Positions 18,228-27,323 of a stretch of 64,000 bases of DNA are shown here, in pieces. Positions within the stretch are counted from its first letter, which is position 1. Each line of letters begins with the position of its first letter. A model generated the notes under the pieces. It saw only the letters and a program-made list of their open reading frames with translations, ran no database searches and had not been told where the DNA came from. The stretch spans positions 1 through 64,000 of the forward strand of contig NZ_JACOOQ010000002.1 of the NCBI RefSeq assembly GCF_014287815.1, written 5' to 3'. Made by a program: the position numbers and the translations under genes. The DNA comes from Clostridium lentum (GTDB taxonomy: Bacteria > Bacillota > Clostridia > Clostridiales > Clostridiaceae).

Positions 18228-19057
18228 TGAAAGGCAAAAAAAGTAATATAGTTATTTATATATTATTAGTAATACTGGCAGTTATATTTCTTGCTCCTAT
18301 ATTTATAATATTATTTAATTCTTTTAAAGGTAAGCTTTATATTAGTGATGCTCCTTTTAAATTACCTACAGCTGAGACATTTGTAGGGGTACAAAATTAT
18401 ATTGATGGATTGTCAAAGACAGGTTTTTTAAGTGCCTTTGGTTGGTCAATATTCATAACATTTTTTTCAACAATTGTAATTGTATTGTTTACTTCTATGA
18501 CAGGTTGGTATATCACTAGAGCTAAAAACAAAGTAAGTACAGTATTATATTTTATCTTTGTATTTTCTATGATTGTTCCATTCCAAATGGTCATGTTTAC
18601 TATGAGTAAGGTGGCTAATATGCTTAGTTTAGATAATCCTATAGGTCTTATAGTACTTTATCTTGGGTTTGGAGCAGGACTTTCAATATTTATGTTTTCT
18701 GGCTTTGTAAAGTCAATTCCCATTGATATTGAAGAGGCAGCCTTGATAGATGGTTGCAATCCTATAAAGACATTTTTTTTAATAGTGCTTCCATTATTAA
18801 AGCCAATTTGTATTACTGTAGCAATATTAAATGTAATGTGGATATGGAATGATTATTTGCTACCATCTTTAGTATTAAAGAGTGATTATAAAACAATTCC
18901 AATGGCAGTACAATATTTAAGAGGCGGTTATGGCGCAATTGATATGGGTGCAATGATGGCCGTATTAGTATTAGCAATTATACCTATAATAATATTCTAT
19001 TTAACTTGTCAGAAATATATTATTGAAGGAGTAGCAGCAGGAGCAGTTAAAGGATAG
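18227..19057 (+). CDS. Sugar ABC permease (MalG type)
   Basis: 276 residues with six predicted helices and the EAA loop EEAALIDGCNPIKTFFLIVLP. It is translationally coupled to the preceding permease (TAATG-type overlap). With the lipoprotein at 15918 and the MalF-like protein it forms the membrane part of a CUT1-family importer. Transcription ends at a strong hairpin at 19093. Confidence 0.93.
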   Translation: MKGKKSNIVIYILLVILAVIFLAPIFIILFNSFKGKLYISDAPFKLPTAETFVGVQNYIDGLSKTGFLSAFGWSIFITFFSTIVIVLFTSMTGWYITRAKNKVSTVLYFIFVFSMIVPFQMVMFTMSKVANMLSLDNPIGLIVLYLGFGAGLSIFMFSGFVKSIPIDIEEAALIDGCNPIKTFFLIVLPLLKPICITVAILNVMWIWNDYLLPSLVLKSDYKTIPMAVQYLRGGYGAIDMGAMMAVLVLAIIPIIIFYLTCQKYIIEGVAAGAVKG

Positions 19058-19092
19058 TGGAGTAATTGATAATAGATAATGAAAAGAAAACT

Positions 19093-19126
19093 ATATGAAG
19101 AAAGTCAATTATGACTTTCTTCATAT
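19093..19126. terminator. Bidirectional terminator
   Basis: A perfect 15-bp stem, ATATGAAGAAAGTCA / TGACTTTCTTCATAT, with loop ATTA. It lies between the convergent permease and the secreted-protein gene. Confidence 0.85.
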
Positions 19127-19135
19127 TATAATCAA

Positions 19136-19792
19136 TTAGTTAAAGGCTGGCTTTATTTCTGTTATTGTTTCAAGATTATTATCTGCATTATTAATTATAT
19201 CTTCAGCCATTTCCTTGATAATATTATTTTCAGTAGATTTATTTATTAAGTTAGCTAGAGATTTTGAGGCTTCAATAAGGTATTGAACTTGATTTATATA
19301 AGTCAAAGAGTCGCTTTCATCAGGATTTATTTTGCTTAAATTAGTAAATAGTGCATCAGTAATTTCCTTTGATGATTTTACATAATTTTCATTGTTAGTA
19401 GAATTTGATTTTTCAGAAATAGAAAGTTTATCTATTAGTATTCTACTTTCACGTATAATACCACTATTTTGCTGTACAATTTCTTCTGCAAGATCAATAA
19501 GTTGTTCATCTGTTATATAACTTTGAATTAAAGCTGAAATGTAAATGGTTGTTCTAAGTACTGCAATTTCTGAATTAAGAAAATCTACATCATTAATGCC
19601 AGATGAGGTGAGTATAGAAAACTCATCTTTTAAATCTGTGATGTGCACTGCAGCCCTATCTTTATAATAATCTTTAGAGGCAGGAGCAGAGTGATTAGTA
19701 ATGCTCATGCATGAGGCAGTACTATGTAAAGATGGAAGAAATGCAGTTGTACAAGCAACTCCTATTAAAAATGTAATTAATAATTTTTTCAT
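19136..19792 (-). CDS. Secreted helical protein, unknown function
   Basis: 218 residues. The N-terminal signal (hydrophobic about 4-20) is followed by a mainly alpha-helical body with two Leu/Ile-rich helical segments (near 80-125 and 150-205). The pattern LIDLAEEIVQQNSGIIRESRILIDKL recalls the helical-bundle DUF305/DUF4142 proteins, but the His/Met residues of those families are absent, so I leave it unassigned. AAGGAG precedes the start on the minus strand. Confidence 0.6.
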   Translation of the reverse strand: MKKLLITFLIGVACTTAFLPSLHSTASCMSITNHSAPASKDYYKDRAAVHITDLKDEFSILTSSGINDVDFLNSEIAVLRTTIYISALIQSYITDEQLIDLAEEIVQQNSGIIRESRILIDKLSISEKSNSTNNENYVKSSKEITDALFTNLSKINPDESDSLTYINQVQYLIEASKSLANLINKSTENNIIKEMAEDIINNADNNLETITEIKPAFN

Positions 19793-20011
19793 AAAATTTA
19801 CTCCTTATATTAATTAATATAAATTATTTTATGTAAAATTATAAAAATTATTAGGTATAATTAATAAATGATAGTTATGCTATATTTAGCAAATAATATC
19901 TATAAGTGATATAATGACATGTATTCTGTATGATAGCTATTGTTTGACAACCATATATAAGAAGAATAAAATAGAATTTATATTGAATTCAATAGATAAG
20001 AGGTGATTACT

Positions 20012-20845
20012 ATGGGAAGCTGTAATAGTTGTCCAAGTAAAGGAACATGTGGTAAAGATGAAGAAAGCTGTGGAATAGTAAATAATTCACAAAATAAGAT
20101 TAAAAATATAATTGGAGTAATGAGCGGTAAAGGTGGAGTTGGGAAATCAACAATGTCAGTTATGATAGCAAAAGAATTAGCAGCTAGAGGATATCAAGTT
20201 GGGGTTTTAGATGCTGATATAACAGGACCTAGTATACCAAGATTATTTCATATAGAAAATGAAAGAGCTAGGGGAACTGAAGAGCTTATTTATCCAGTAG
20301 AAACTGTTGAAGGAATTAAAGTTATGTCTCTTAATTTAGTGGTTGAAAAAGAAGATGAAGCTGTGATTTGGAGAGGGCCAGCCATTACAGGGATTGTTAA
20401 TCAGTTCTGGACAGGAGTATATTGGGGAGAACTAGATTACTTAATAATAGATATGCCACCAGGGACTGGTGATGTACCACTAACTGTAATGCAATCAATT
20501 CCTATAAAGGGTGTTGTAATGGTATCTATACCTCAAGATATGATATCTATGATAGTATCAAAGTCAATTAATATGGCTAGAAAAATGAACATCGAAGTAC
20601 TTGGTGTTATTGAAAATATGAGTTATATACAATGTCCCGATTGTGACAAGAAAATTAGGATGTTTGATGGTGAGAATACAGAAAAATTCTTGCAGGATAT
20701 GAATGTAGATTTATTAGGTGAGCTTCCAATGCATAAATCAATTGTAAATTATAGTATTGCAGAGCAGAATGAAGACCTTTTAGATTTATTTGATCCGATA
20801 ATTGATAAAATAATAAGTAAATGCAAAAAGAAAATAATCCTATAA
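20012..20845 (+). CDS. Mrp/NBP35-type Fe-S cluster carrier ATPase
   Basis: 277 residues from ATG 20012 (AGAGGTGA upstream; GTG 20003 overlaps that site and is less likely). The deviant P-loop is SGKGGVGKST and Walker B is DMPPGTGD. The C-terminal region has CPDC, and the N-terminus has extra cysteines (GSCNSCPSKGTC...ESC) that could bind a cluster. The family binds and transfers [4Fe-4S] clusters to apoproteins in the cytoplasm. It is a single-gene unit ending in a hairpin. Confidence 0.9.
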   Translation: MGSCNSCPSKGTCGKDEESCGIVNNSQNKIKNIIGVMSGKGGVGKSTMSVMIAKELAARGYQVGVLDADITGPSIPRLFHIENERARGTEELIYPVETVEGIKVMSLNLVVEKEDEAVIWRGPAITGIVNQFWTGVYWGELDYLIIDMPPGTGDVPLTVMQSIPIKGVVMVSIPQDMISMIVSKSINMARKMNIEVLGVIENMSYIQCPDCDKKIRMFDGENTEKFLQDMNVDLLGELPMHKSIVNYSIAEQNEDLLDLFDPIIDKIISKCKKKIIL

Positions 20846-20874
20846 AAAAGGCAGCTCTATAAAGCTGCTTTTTT
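20843..20874. terminator. Bidirectional terminator
   Basis: AAAAAAGGCAGCT / AGCTGCTTTTTT stem with loop CTATAA lies between the convergent Mrp and helicase genes. Confidence 0.85.
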
Positions 20875-22024
20875 ATTGTTGTTCCATGTCCATAAGTTTT
20901 CCACCGTATAATTTTTTTACGGTAAACTCAATGCCAAAGGCTTTTTCATAAGATTGAAGTATTTCAATATCTTTATTAGTTATTAAGCACACAGAAACTC
21001 CAGAATTATCTCCTCTAGCTGTTCTTCCAGCTCTATGTAAGTATTCATCAGGATTTACAGGGAAATCTAAGCTGATTATATGGCTTACTTCAGGAATATC
21101 TAGACCTCTAGCAGATAAGTCAGAAGAAACAAGAACATTACATTTACCTCTTCTAAAGGAGTCTAAAGCTCTTTGACGTTCTTCTTTAGAAGCATTTCCA
21201 TAAATAGCTGTAGATTTAACCTTATGGTATTGTAGTTTTTCATTAATTTGTCTAAGCTCAGTATTGTTATTAACAAATACAATAGCTCTTTTAGGTTGCT
21301 CAGCAGCAAGTAGTTTTCTTAAATTTTCAAATCTATCTCTTAGGCTACCTAAGATACAGATATGTTCAATTCTTGGATTTATTTCAGATTTATTTTCAAT
21401 CTTAATGATTTCAACTTCTTTTACTAATGTTTTAGCAAGGTTTAAAGTTTCTTTATTAATGCTTGCAGAGAAGAACATTAGCTGACGGTCCTTCATAGTT
21501 GACTTTATAATATCTTTTATTATTGTAGGTTTATTTTTAGATAATAAATTATCTGCTTCATCTAGTACGATTGTTTTAATAGTGTGAGCAGTAATTTTTC
21601 TTTTCTTGATTAAGTCAAGGATTCTTCCAGGAGAACCAACAATTATGTGAGGTTTAATTTCTTTTAGTTTCTTTATTTGCTTTTCAATATTAGATTCGCC
21701 CATTATTGATAAAGATTTAATATCCATATGAGAATTAGTAGCTAGAAGTTTTATTTGTGATTCAATTTGAACTACTAATTCGTGAGTAGGAGCTAAAATA
21801 ATAGCTTGCATTTCACGTTTTTCTAAGTTTATTTTTTCAAATATAGGAATAAGGAATGCAAGGGTTTTGCCAGTTCCAGTATGTGCTTCAGCAATAATAT
21901 CTTTATTTTCTAAAGCAAAAGGAATAGAAGTTTCTTGAATACCTGTTGGGGTTGTGATATTTTGTTTTTTTAATGCCATAACAATAGACTGGTTTATATT
22001 TAATTCATTAAATGATTTATTCAT
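20873..22024 (-). CDS. DEAD-box ATP-dependent RNA helicase
   Basis: 383 residues starting at ATG 22024, which has GGAGA upstream. A longer in-frame reading is only AT-rich upstream DNA. Motifs are in order: Q-motif GIQETSIPFAL, AHTGTGKT (I), PTHELV (Ia), VLDEAD (II), FFSAS (III), and in domain 2 VFVNNN, SSDLSARGLDIP and HRAGRTAR (VI). There is no long C-terminal RNA-binding extension. It unwinds short RNA duplexes, probably in mRNA decay or ribosome assembly. Confidence 0.93.
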   Translation of the reverse strand: MNKSFNELNINQSIVMALKKQNITTPTGIQETSIPFALENKDIIAEAHTGTGKTLAFLIPIFEKINLEKREMQAIILAPTHELVVQIESQIKLLATNSHMDIKSLSIMGESNIEKQIKKLKEIKPHIIVGSPGRILDLIKKRKITAHTIKTIVLDEADNLLSKNKPTIIKDIIKSTMKDRQLMFFSASINKETLNLAKTLVKEVEIIKIENKSEINPRIEHICILGSLRDRFENLRKLLAAEQPKRAIVFVNNNTELRQINEKLQYHKVKSTAIYGNASKEERQRALDSFRRGKCNVLVSSDLSARGLDIPEVSHIISLDFPVNPDEYLHRAGRTARGDNSGVSVCLITNKDIEILQSYEKAFGIEFTVKKLYGGKLMDMEQQ

Positions 22025-22203
22025 TGGTGTCTCCTTAATATAATAATAGTATTTATAGTATACACTAAAATAAATAACAGTATAAAGAAAAAAATAAACA
22101 GTAAAAAAATTAGAGAATTTTGCGAACAAAAAATGATAAGAATAGGTATAAATAGTGTATAATGGTTTATGGGAAAAGTTGTTTAAATAAGGGAGGGATG
22201 AAT

Positions 22204-23601
22204 ATGAATAATGATAATAAAAAATTAGATGAAGTAAAAGAAACAATTGCTAAAGAAGAAATAGAAAATAAAACTCATGAAGAAAAGATTGAATCTGAAG
22301 ATACTATGCAGAGAATTTCTGAAAAAGATATTCATAAGGATGTAAATGTAAAAAGTAAAAAATTTAAGGTAGGGTTAACAATAGGTATTATAGTTCTTAT
22401 AGGCATTATAAGTGGGATATTATATTGGTGGATAAGCAATAAAAAGCTTGTTGATAGTTATGAAAATAAGGTATATCCAGAAGTGTATATTTATTCTGAA
22501 TCTGTAGGTGAATTAAATGAAGCGGATTTATCAAAAATATTAGCAGAAAAAGATGCTGAGATTGCTAATAAAACAATTAAGGTAACTGTGAATGGTAAAG
22601 AATATTCTTCAAGTTATACTGAGTTAGATGTAACTACTGATACAGATAAAGTTAAAGATGAAATAATGTCATATGGTAAAAATAAAAGCTTCAAGGGCAA
22701 ATTAAATTTAATTAATGAACCTAAGAAAAAAACTTATGACTTAACAACTACTGTTAATGAAGAAAAAATTAAAGAATTTGTTGCACAGATAGCTGAAGAT
22801 GTAAAAGTTGAACCAGTAAATGCAAGTGCATCAATTTCAGGTGGAGTAGTTAATGTAGTAGAAGAACAAAGCGGATATATATTAGATGAGCAAACATTAG
22901 TTGATTCAATAACTTCTCAAATTACTGGAAAAAATGGTGGTGCTGATGTAGTTGCTAATGGATCATTAGTTGAAAGTGAAGCAGATATAAAAGCTAGTGA
23001 ATTAAGAACAATAGATACTAGAATTTCAAGCTTTACAACGTATTTTTCAGCTGGAAATAGTGGACATAACATTCAAACTGGGGCAGCATATTTTAATAAT
23101 ACGTTATTAATGCCTGGCAAAGAATTCTCTTGTACTGATGGAATCGGTCCAACTACAGCAGAGAGAGGTTTTGTAAGTTCCAATACGTATGTAGGTGGAC
23201 AAGTAGTTCCAGGAATGGGAGGAGGAGTATGCCAGATAGCTACTACTTTATACAACGCAGAGCTTAGAGCTGGAATACTTCCAACAGAAAGACAAAACCA
23301 TATGATGACAGTAGGATATATAGGAATAGGATTAGATGCAACATTAGCAGATGACTTAATTGATTTAAGATTTGTTAATACTTATGATTATCCATTAATA
23401 ATAACTACTTCATCAACAGGTGGGTCATTAACTGTGGAAATATGGTCAAATTCAAATGCTACTAATGGATATACTTATGAACCAAGAGTAGAGGCTGTAA
23501 GCAGTCTTTATTGCTATACTTACTTAGATAAGTATGATTCATCAGGAAATTTAGTTGATAGCATATACTTAAATGAAAGTGTATATCAACCATTTTCTTA
23601 A
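22204..23601 (+). CDS. VanW-family membrane-anchored protein
   Basis: 465 residues from ATG 22204 after GGGAGG. Earlier in-frame starts are too close to the site. A charged cytoplasmic N-terminus (1-52), one membrane helix (about 56-77) and a YoaR-like extracellular beta domain lead to the VanW domain (about 275-430). It contains FSCTDGIGPTTAERGF, GGGVCQIATTLYNA and QNHMMTVGY. The conserved Cys sits in GGGVCQ. VanW function is not settled, and a cell-wall association is likely. It is divergent from the helicase gene. Confidence 0.88.
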   Translation: MNNDNKKLDEVKETIAKEEIENKTHEEKIESEDTMQRISEKDIHKDVNVKSKKFKVGLTIGIIVLIGIISGILYWWISNKKLVDSYENKVYPEVYIYSESVGELNEADLSKILAEKDAEIANKTIKVTVNGKEYSSSYTELDVTTDTDKVKDEIMSYGKNKSFKGKLNLINEPKKKTYDLTTTVNEEKIKEFVAQIAEDVKVEPVNASASISGGVVNVVEEQSGYILDEQTLVDSITSQITGKNGGADVVANGSLVESEADIKASELRTIDTRISSFTTYFSAGNSGHNIQTGAAYFNNTLLMPGKEFSCTDGIGPTTAERGFVSSNTYVGGQVVPGMGGGVCQIATTLYNAELRAGILPTERQNHMMTVGYIGIGLDATLADDLIDLRFVNTYDYPLIITTSSTGGSLTVEIWSNSNATNGYTYEPRVEAVSSLYCYTYLDKYDSSGNLVDSIYLNESVYQPFS

Positions 23602-23609
23602 AAATTTAG

Positions 23610-23640
23610 AAGCTATTGCAAAGTTGCAATAGCTTTTTTG
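23610..23640 (+). terminator. Terminator after vanW-like gene
   Basis: AGCTATTGCAA / TTGCAATAGCT stem followed by TTTTTT. Confidence 0.88.
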
Positions 23641-23816
23641 TTATATATGGTTATAAAATACAATTATAATGGAAATATAATTAATAGTTATAATTTTTAG
23701 GATATGGTGATGTAAGTATGAAAAAAAATAGAAATTATTAATTTAATTCAATGAAAAAATAAATTGATTAAGTTAATATAAATTATTATAATTTTTATAA
23801 TAAGAGAGGTGAAAGT

Positions 23817-24050
23817 ATGTCAGGAAAAAATGGAAAAAAGATTCTTATAGGAGCACTTTCAGCAATAGCAGCTTCAGTTGCAGCTGGAACCATGATAAAA
23901 AATAAGGTCAGTGAAAAAAATAAAAAAAATAAAAAAGAAAAAGGACTTTATTATACTGTTTCATTAGATGATTTATATAATTCTTATGATGATAAGACTT
24001 TAAGTGAAGAAGAAATGATAAATGAAATTAAGAAGGAAAGTTCATTGTAG
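23817..24050 (+). CDS. Small membrane-associated protein, unknown function
   Basis: 77 residues: an N-terminal hydrophobic, Ala-rich segment (about 8-27), a Lys/Asn-rich stretch, then an acidic tail (YDDKTLSEEEMINEIKKE). GAGAGGTGA precedes the ATG. The layout resembles small YtxH-like proteins with one membrane helix, but I cannot assign a family. It lies upstream of the SCIFF gene and has its own terminator. Confidence 0.55.
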   Translation: MSGKNGKKILIGALSAIAASVAAGTMIKNKVSEKNKKNKKEKGLYYTVSLDDLYNSYDDKTLSEEEMINEIKKESSL

Positions 24051-24061
24051 AAAAGTAGTTA

Positions 24062-24093
24062 AGTAGTTTAAGCTTGTTAGCTTAGCTACTTTA
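24062..24093 (+). terminator. Terminator after small membrane protein gene
   Basis: AAGTAGTTTAAGC pairs with GCTTAGCTACTT (one bulge), followed by TATTT. Confidence 0.65.
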
Positions 24094-24156
24094 TTTATAT
24101 TCATAGTAAAAAAAAGATGTTATGGAAAGTAATAGCTTTATTACCACGGTAAAATG

Positions 24157-24165
24157 TGTTATAAT
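24157..24165 (+). promoter_or_regulatory. Extended -10 promoter of the SCIFF gene
   Basis: TG-T-TATAAT is an extended -10 element, about 37 bp before the SCIFF start. No good -35 box is seen, as is common for extended -10 promoters. AATAAC-CGTT-GTTATT follows as a small inverted repeat. Confidence 0.5.
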
Positions 24166-24201
24166 AACCGTTGTTATTAATATAAAATGGAGGATTTGTA
24201 C

Positions 24202-24339
24202 ATGAAACATATCAAAACAATAAACAAGACAAATATAAAAAATAGCTTAAGCAAACCAGGTTGTAAGGAATGTGCAAACTCATGTCAATCAGCTTGCAAG
24301 ACTTCTTGCACAGTTGCTAACTTAGAATGTGAAGCATAG
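24202..24339 (+). CDS. scfA: Six-cysteine ranthipeptide precursor SCIFF
   Basis: Exactly 45 residues with six cysteines (C21, C24, C28, C32, C36, C43) in the C-terminal half, and an N-terminal leader rich in Lys, Thr and Asn. The core (about 20-45) reads KPGCKECANSCQSACKTSC. This matches the 'six cysteines in forty-five' family of clostridial RiPPs, in which a radical SAM enzyme links Cys sulfur to a Thr side chain. Here T34 between C32 and C36 is the expected acceptor (inferred). GGAGG precedes the ATG. The maturase follows after a hairpin. Its mature function is still unclear; roles in signalling have been proposed. Confidence 0.95.
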   Translation: MKHIKTINKTNIKNSLSKPGCKECANSCQSACKTSCTVANLECEA

Positions 24340-24342
24340 TTA

Positions 24343-24386
24343 AAAAGTGGCAGTAACTATAATGCTTAGTTACTGCCTATACTTTT
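24343..24386 (+). terminator. Hairpin between SCIFF and its maturase
   Basis: AAAAGT-GGCAGTAACT pairs with AGTTACTGCC-TAT-ACTTTT. As a partial terminator it would let the precursor be made in excess over the enzyme. The degree of read-through is unknown. Confidence 0.7.
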
Positions 24387-24519
24387 AAGAAATCAAAGAA
24401 AGAATACCTATAAATTGTAGCGTAAGTTAATAAAGTTGAATTATTAAGATTACTAAAGAAAAATTTATATATAGTGTAGTGTTTAATAATAGCTGTATTG
24501 TTATAAGGAGGATGTATTA

Positions 24520-25872
24520 ATGTCATTAATTCATAAATTTAAACAAGGTGGAAAATGCTTTGTTTTAGATGTAAATACTGGAGCAGTTCATATAGTAGAC
24601 GAGCTAGTATATGATTTAGTAGATGACAACAAATTAAGATCAAAAGAGGAGTTAGTAGCAGATTTTGGAGCTAAATATGGGGCTGATGTAGTTGAAGAAG
24701 CTTATGAAGAACTACAAGAATTAGTTGCTGAAGGAATTCTTTACACAGAAGATCAGTATGAAGATATAGCTCATTCTTCAATGGATGATAGAGATTATAT
24801 AAAAGCAGTATGTTTAAATATAATCCATGCTTGTAATTTAAGATGCAAGTATTGCTTTGCCGATGAAGGAGAATATAATGGACATAAAGGTAAGATGTCA
24901 TTAGAAACAGCAAAAAAAGCAATAGATTATGTAGTTAAAAGAAGTGGTCCTAGAAAAAATATTGAAATAGATTTGTTTGGTGGAGAACCAACAATGATGA
25001 TGGATACAATCAAAGAAATTATTGCGTATGCTAGAGAAAATGAAGCAAAATGGAATAAGAGAATAAGATTTACCATGACCACTAATGCTACACTTTTAAC
25101 TGATGAGATGATGGACTATATGGATAAGGAGTTAGAAAACATAATCCTTTCCATAGATGGTAGAAAAGAAGTGAATGATAAGGTAAGAATTAGATTTGAT
25201 GGTAAAGGATCATATGATCAAATATTACCAAATATAAAGAAAATGGTAGCTAAGAGAGATAAGACTAAAGCTCATACTGTAAGAGGTACATTTACAAGAG
25301 AAAATCTTGATTTCTATGAAGATGTTAAGATGATGGTAGATGAAGGATTTAGAGAAATATCTATCGAGCCAGTTGTTTTAGAAGATGGACATCCGTTAGC
25401 TTTAAGAAAAGAAGACTTACCTAAAATATTTGAAAGCTATGATAAATTATATGATGAACTAGTACAAAAGAAAGCAGAAGGAAAAGAGTTTAACTTCTAC
25501 CACTTTAAAGTAGATTTAAATGGTGGTCCTTGCGTTTATAAGAGAATATCAGGTTGTGGAGCAGGATTTGAATATGTTGCAATAACGCCACAAGGTGAAG
25601 TTTATCCATGTCACCAATTTGTTGGTAAGGAAGAATATAAATTAGGAAGCATTTATGATGATAGTTATAATGCAGATTTAGGAATGAGTTTTAAGAAAGC
25701 ACATATATACAATAAGCCAAAATGTAGAAACTGTTGGGCTAGATTCTATTGCTCTGGTGGATGCCAAGCTAATAACATAGCGTTCAATAACGATATTAAC
25801 AATCCTTACGATATTGGATGTCAAATGCAAAAGAAGAGAATTGAATGTGCTATAGCACTTAAGGCAGAATAA
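24520..25872 (+). CDS. scfB: SCIFF peptide maturase, radical SAM / SPASM
   Basis: 450 residues. An N-terminal PqqD-like recognition element (about 1-80) would bind the SCIFF leader. The radical SAM motif is CNLRCKYC (C105, C109, C112), followed by LFGGEPT. The C-terminal SPASM/twitch region (about 345-440) is Cys-rich: GPCVYKRISGCG, VYPCHQF, CRNCWARFYCSGGC and a final Cys after GC. It holds auxiliary [4Fe-4S] clusters. The family forms thioether links in SCIFF. AAGGAGG precedes the ATG. The length is typical. Confidence 0.96.
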   Translation: MSLIHKFKQGGKCFVLDVNTGAVHIVDELVYDLVDDNKLRSKEELVADFGAKYGADVVEEAYEELQELVAEGILYTEDQYEDIAHSSMDDRDYIKAVCLNIIHACNLRCKYCFADEGEYNGHKGKMSLETAKKAIDYVVKRSGPRKNIEIDLFGGEPTMMMDTIKEIIAYARENEAKWNKRIRFTMTTNATLLTDEMMDYMDKELENIILSIDGRKEVNDKVRIRFDGKGSYDQILPNIKKMVAKRDKTKAHTVRGTFTRENLDFYEDVKMMVDEGFREISIEPVVLEDGHPLALRKEDLPKIFESYDKLYDELVQKKAEGKEFNFYHFKVDLNGGPCVYKRISGCGAGFEYVAITPQGEVYPCHQFVGKEEYKLGSIYDDSYNADLGMSFKKAHIYNKPKCRNCWARFYCSGGCQANNIAFNNDINNPYDIGCQMQKKRIECAIALKAE

Positions 25873-25873
25873 T

Positions 25874-25903
25874 AAAAAAACGAAGCAATAGCTTCGTTTT
25901 TTT
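25874..25903 (+). terminator. Terminator after SCIFF maturase
   Basis: A perfect AAAAAAACGAAGC / GCTTCGTTTTTTT stem with loop AATA. Confidence 0.92.
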
Positions 25904-25949
25904 ATTAAAAAGCAGTAGCAGTTTATCAATTAAATTTTTAGGGGGTATT

Positions 25950-27167
25950 ATGCAAGAATATATATTAAAGAATGGTTTAAAGCTTGTGTATAAAAGTACT
26001 GATTCCATGTTGTCATCTATATCTATTGCACTAGATGCAGGTGCAATAAGAGATACAGAGGGGAAGTTTGGGATTGCACATGTAACAGAACACATGATAT
26101 ATAAGGGTACAAGCAATAGATCAGAAGTAGAAATAAATAAAGAGTTCAGTGAAATTTTTGGTTTTCAAAATGCCATGACTAATTATCCTTATGTGATTTA
26201 TTATGGTACATTATTAAGTGAGGATTTAGCAAAAGGTATAGAGTTATATGCAGATTTATTAATTAATACTACTTTAGGAAATGATGGTTTTAAAGAAGAG
26301 ATGGATGTTATTAAGGAAGAACTTAAAGAGTGGGATGAGGAAGTAGAGCAATTTTGTGAAGATAAATTATTTCTTAATAGCTACAAAGATAGAAGGATAA
26401 AATATCCAATTATTGGAATGGAAAAATCTTTAGAAAATATAAGCATTGAGGATGTGAAAGAGTTTTATAATAAATATTATTTCCCAGAAAACACAACCAT
26501 AGTGATAATATCTCAAAAGAGTTTTGAGGAGATAATTGAGATTGTTAATAAATATTTCATTAGTTGGGATAATAGTGGTTTTACAACAACTTTAACAGAA
26601 AGTGAAAAAGCTAAGGGAGGAATTTATAGAGATAAAAGAGAGGGCATTAACACTGCAAAAGTTTTAATTACATATGATATCAGTGTTTTAAATCATGAAG
26701 AAATAAAGGTTTTTAAAGTTTTAAATCAATATATTGGGGAAGGTGTTAACTCCCTTCTATTTGATAGTTTAAGAACTAAAAAAGGTCTAGTGTATGATGT
26801 GTTAACTAAAGTGAGTAATGAAAGTGGTATTGGATTATATAAAATTACTTTCAGTACTGGAGAAGAAAAAATACAAGAAGCTATAAATTCCATTGAGATT
26901 ATTTTTGAAAATTTAGAAGAAACATTAGAAAATCTATCTAAGAAGGAAATTGATGGACTTGTAAAAAGCTTGAAATTAAAGAGGTTATTTAATGAAGAAC
27001 AAAGCATAAGATTATCTAATGCAGTAGCAATGTATGATATTATGTTTGGTAATTATGAGTTATATTTTGATGAAATCAAGGGCTTAGAAAATATAAATAA
27101 AGAAGATTTGATAGCTGTAAGCAGTAAAGTGTTTCATAATAAGTGTATAGAAATAATTACAAGGTAA
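25950..27167 (+). CDS. M16-family metallopeptidase-like protein
   Basis: 405 residues with two M16 domains. The inverted zinc motif HVTEH (H44, E47, H48) is intact, and a downstream acidic stretch (KEELKEWDEEVEQ, about 118-130) offers the third ligand. An AGGGGG site precedes the ATG. The family cleaves small peptides inside clam-shell chambers. It lies 77 bp after the SCIFF maturase but behind a strong terminator. A role in removing the SCIFF leader is an attractive guess without direct evidence. Confidence 0.88.
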   Translation: MQEYILKNGLKLVYKSTDSMLSSISIALDAGAIRDTEGKFGIAHVTEHMIYKGTSNRSEVEINKEFSEIFGFQNAMTNYPYVIYYGTLLSEDLAKGIELYADLLINTTLGNDGFKEEMDVIKEELKEWDEEVEQFCEDKLFLNSYKDRRIKYPIIGMEKSLENISIEDVKEFYNKYYFPENTTIVIISQKSFEEIIEIVNKYFISWDNSGFTTTLTESEKAKGGIYRDKREGINTAKVLITYDISVLNHEEIKVFKVLNQYIGEGVNSLLFDSLRTKKGLVYDVLTKVSNESGIGLYKITFSTGEEKIQEAINSIEIIFENLEETLENLSKKEIDGLVKSLKLKRLFNEEQSIRLSNAVAMYDIMFGNYELYFDEIKGLENINKEDLIAVSSKVFHNKCIEIITR

Positions 27168-27323
27168 TAAGAAATATAGTAAGTTTTGTATGTCTAACAG
27201 TTTAGTTACTTACAATAATTATATGTATAATTACAAATAATTAAATAATTTATTAAAGAATGTGAAGAAAAGCTACAATTTGTATTATAATATCATAGAT
27301 AAAACATTGAATGGAGAACTTAG

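Noticed and set aside
20873..22246. A 74-residue N-terminal extension of the DEAD-box helicase
   Set aside because: It translates AT-rich intergenic DNA into Tyr/Phe-rich sequence. ATG 22024 has a ribosome binding site and begins the family-typical MNKSFNELNI.
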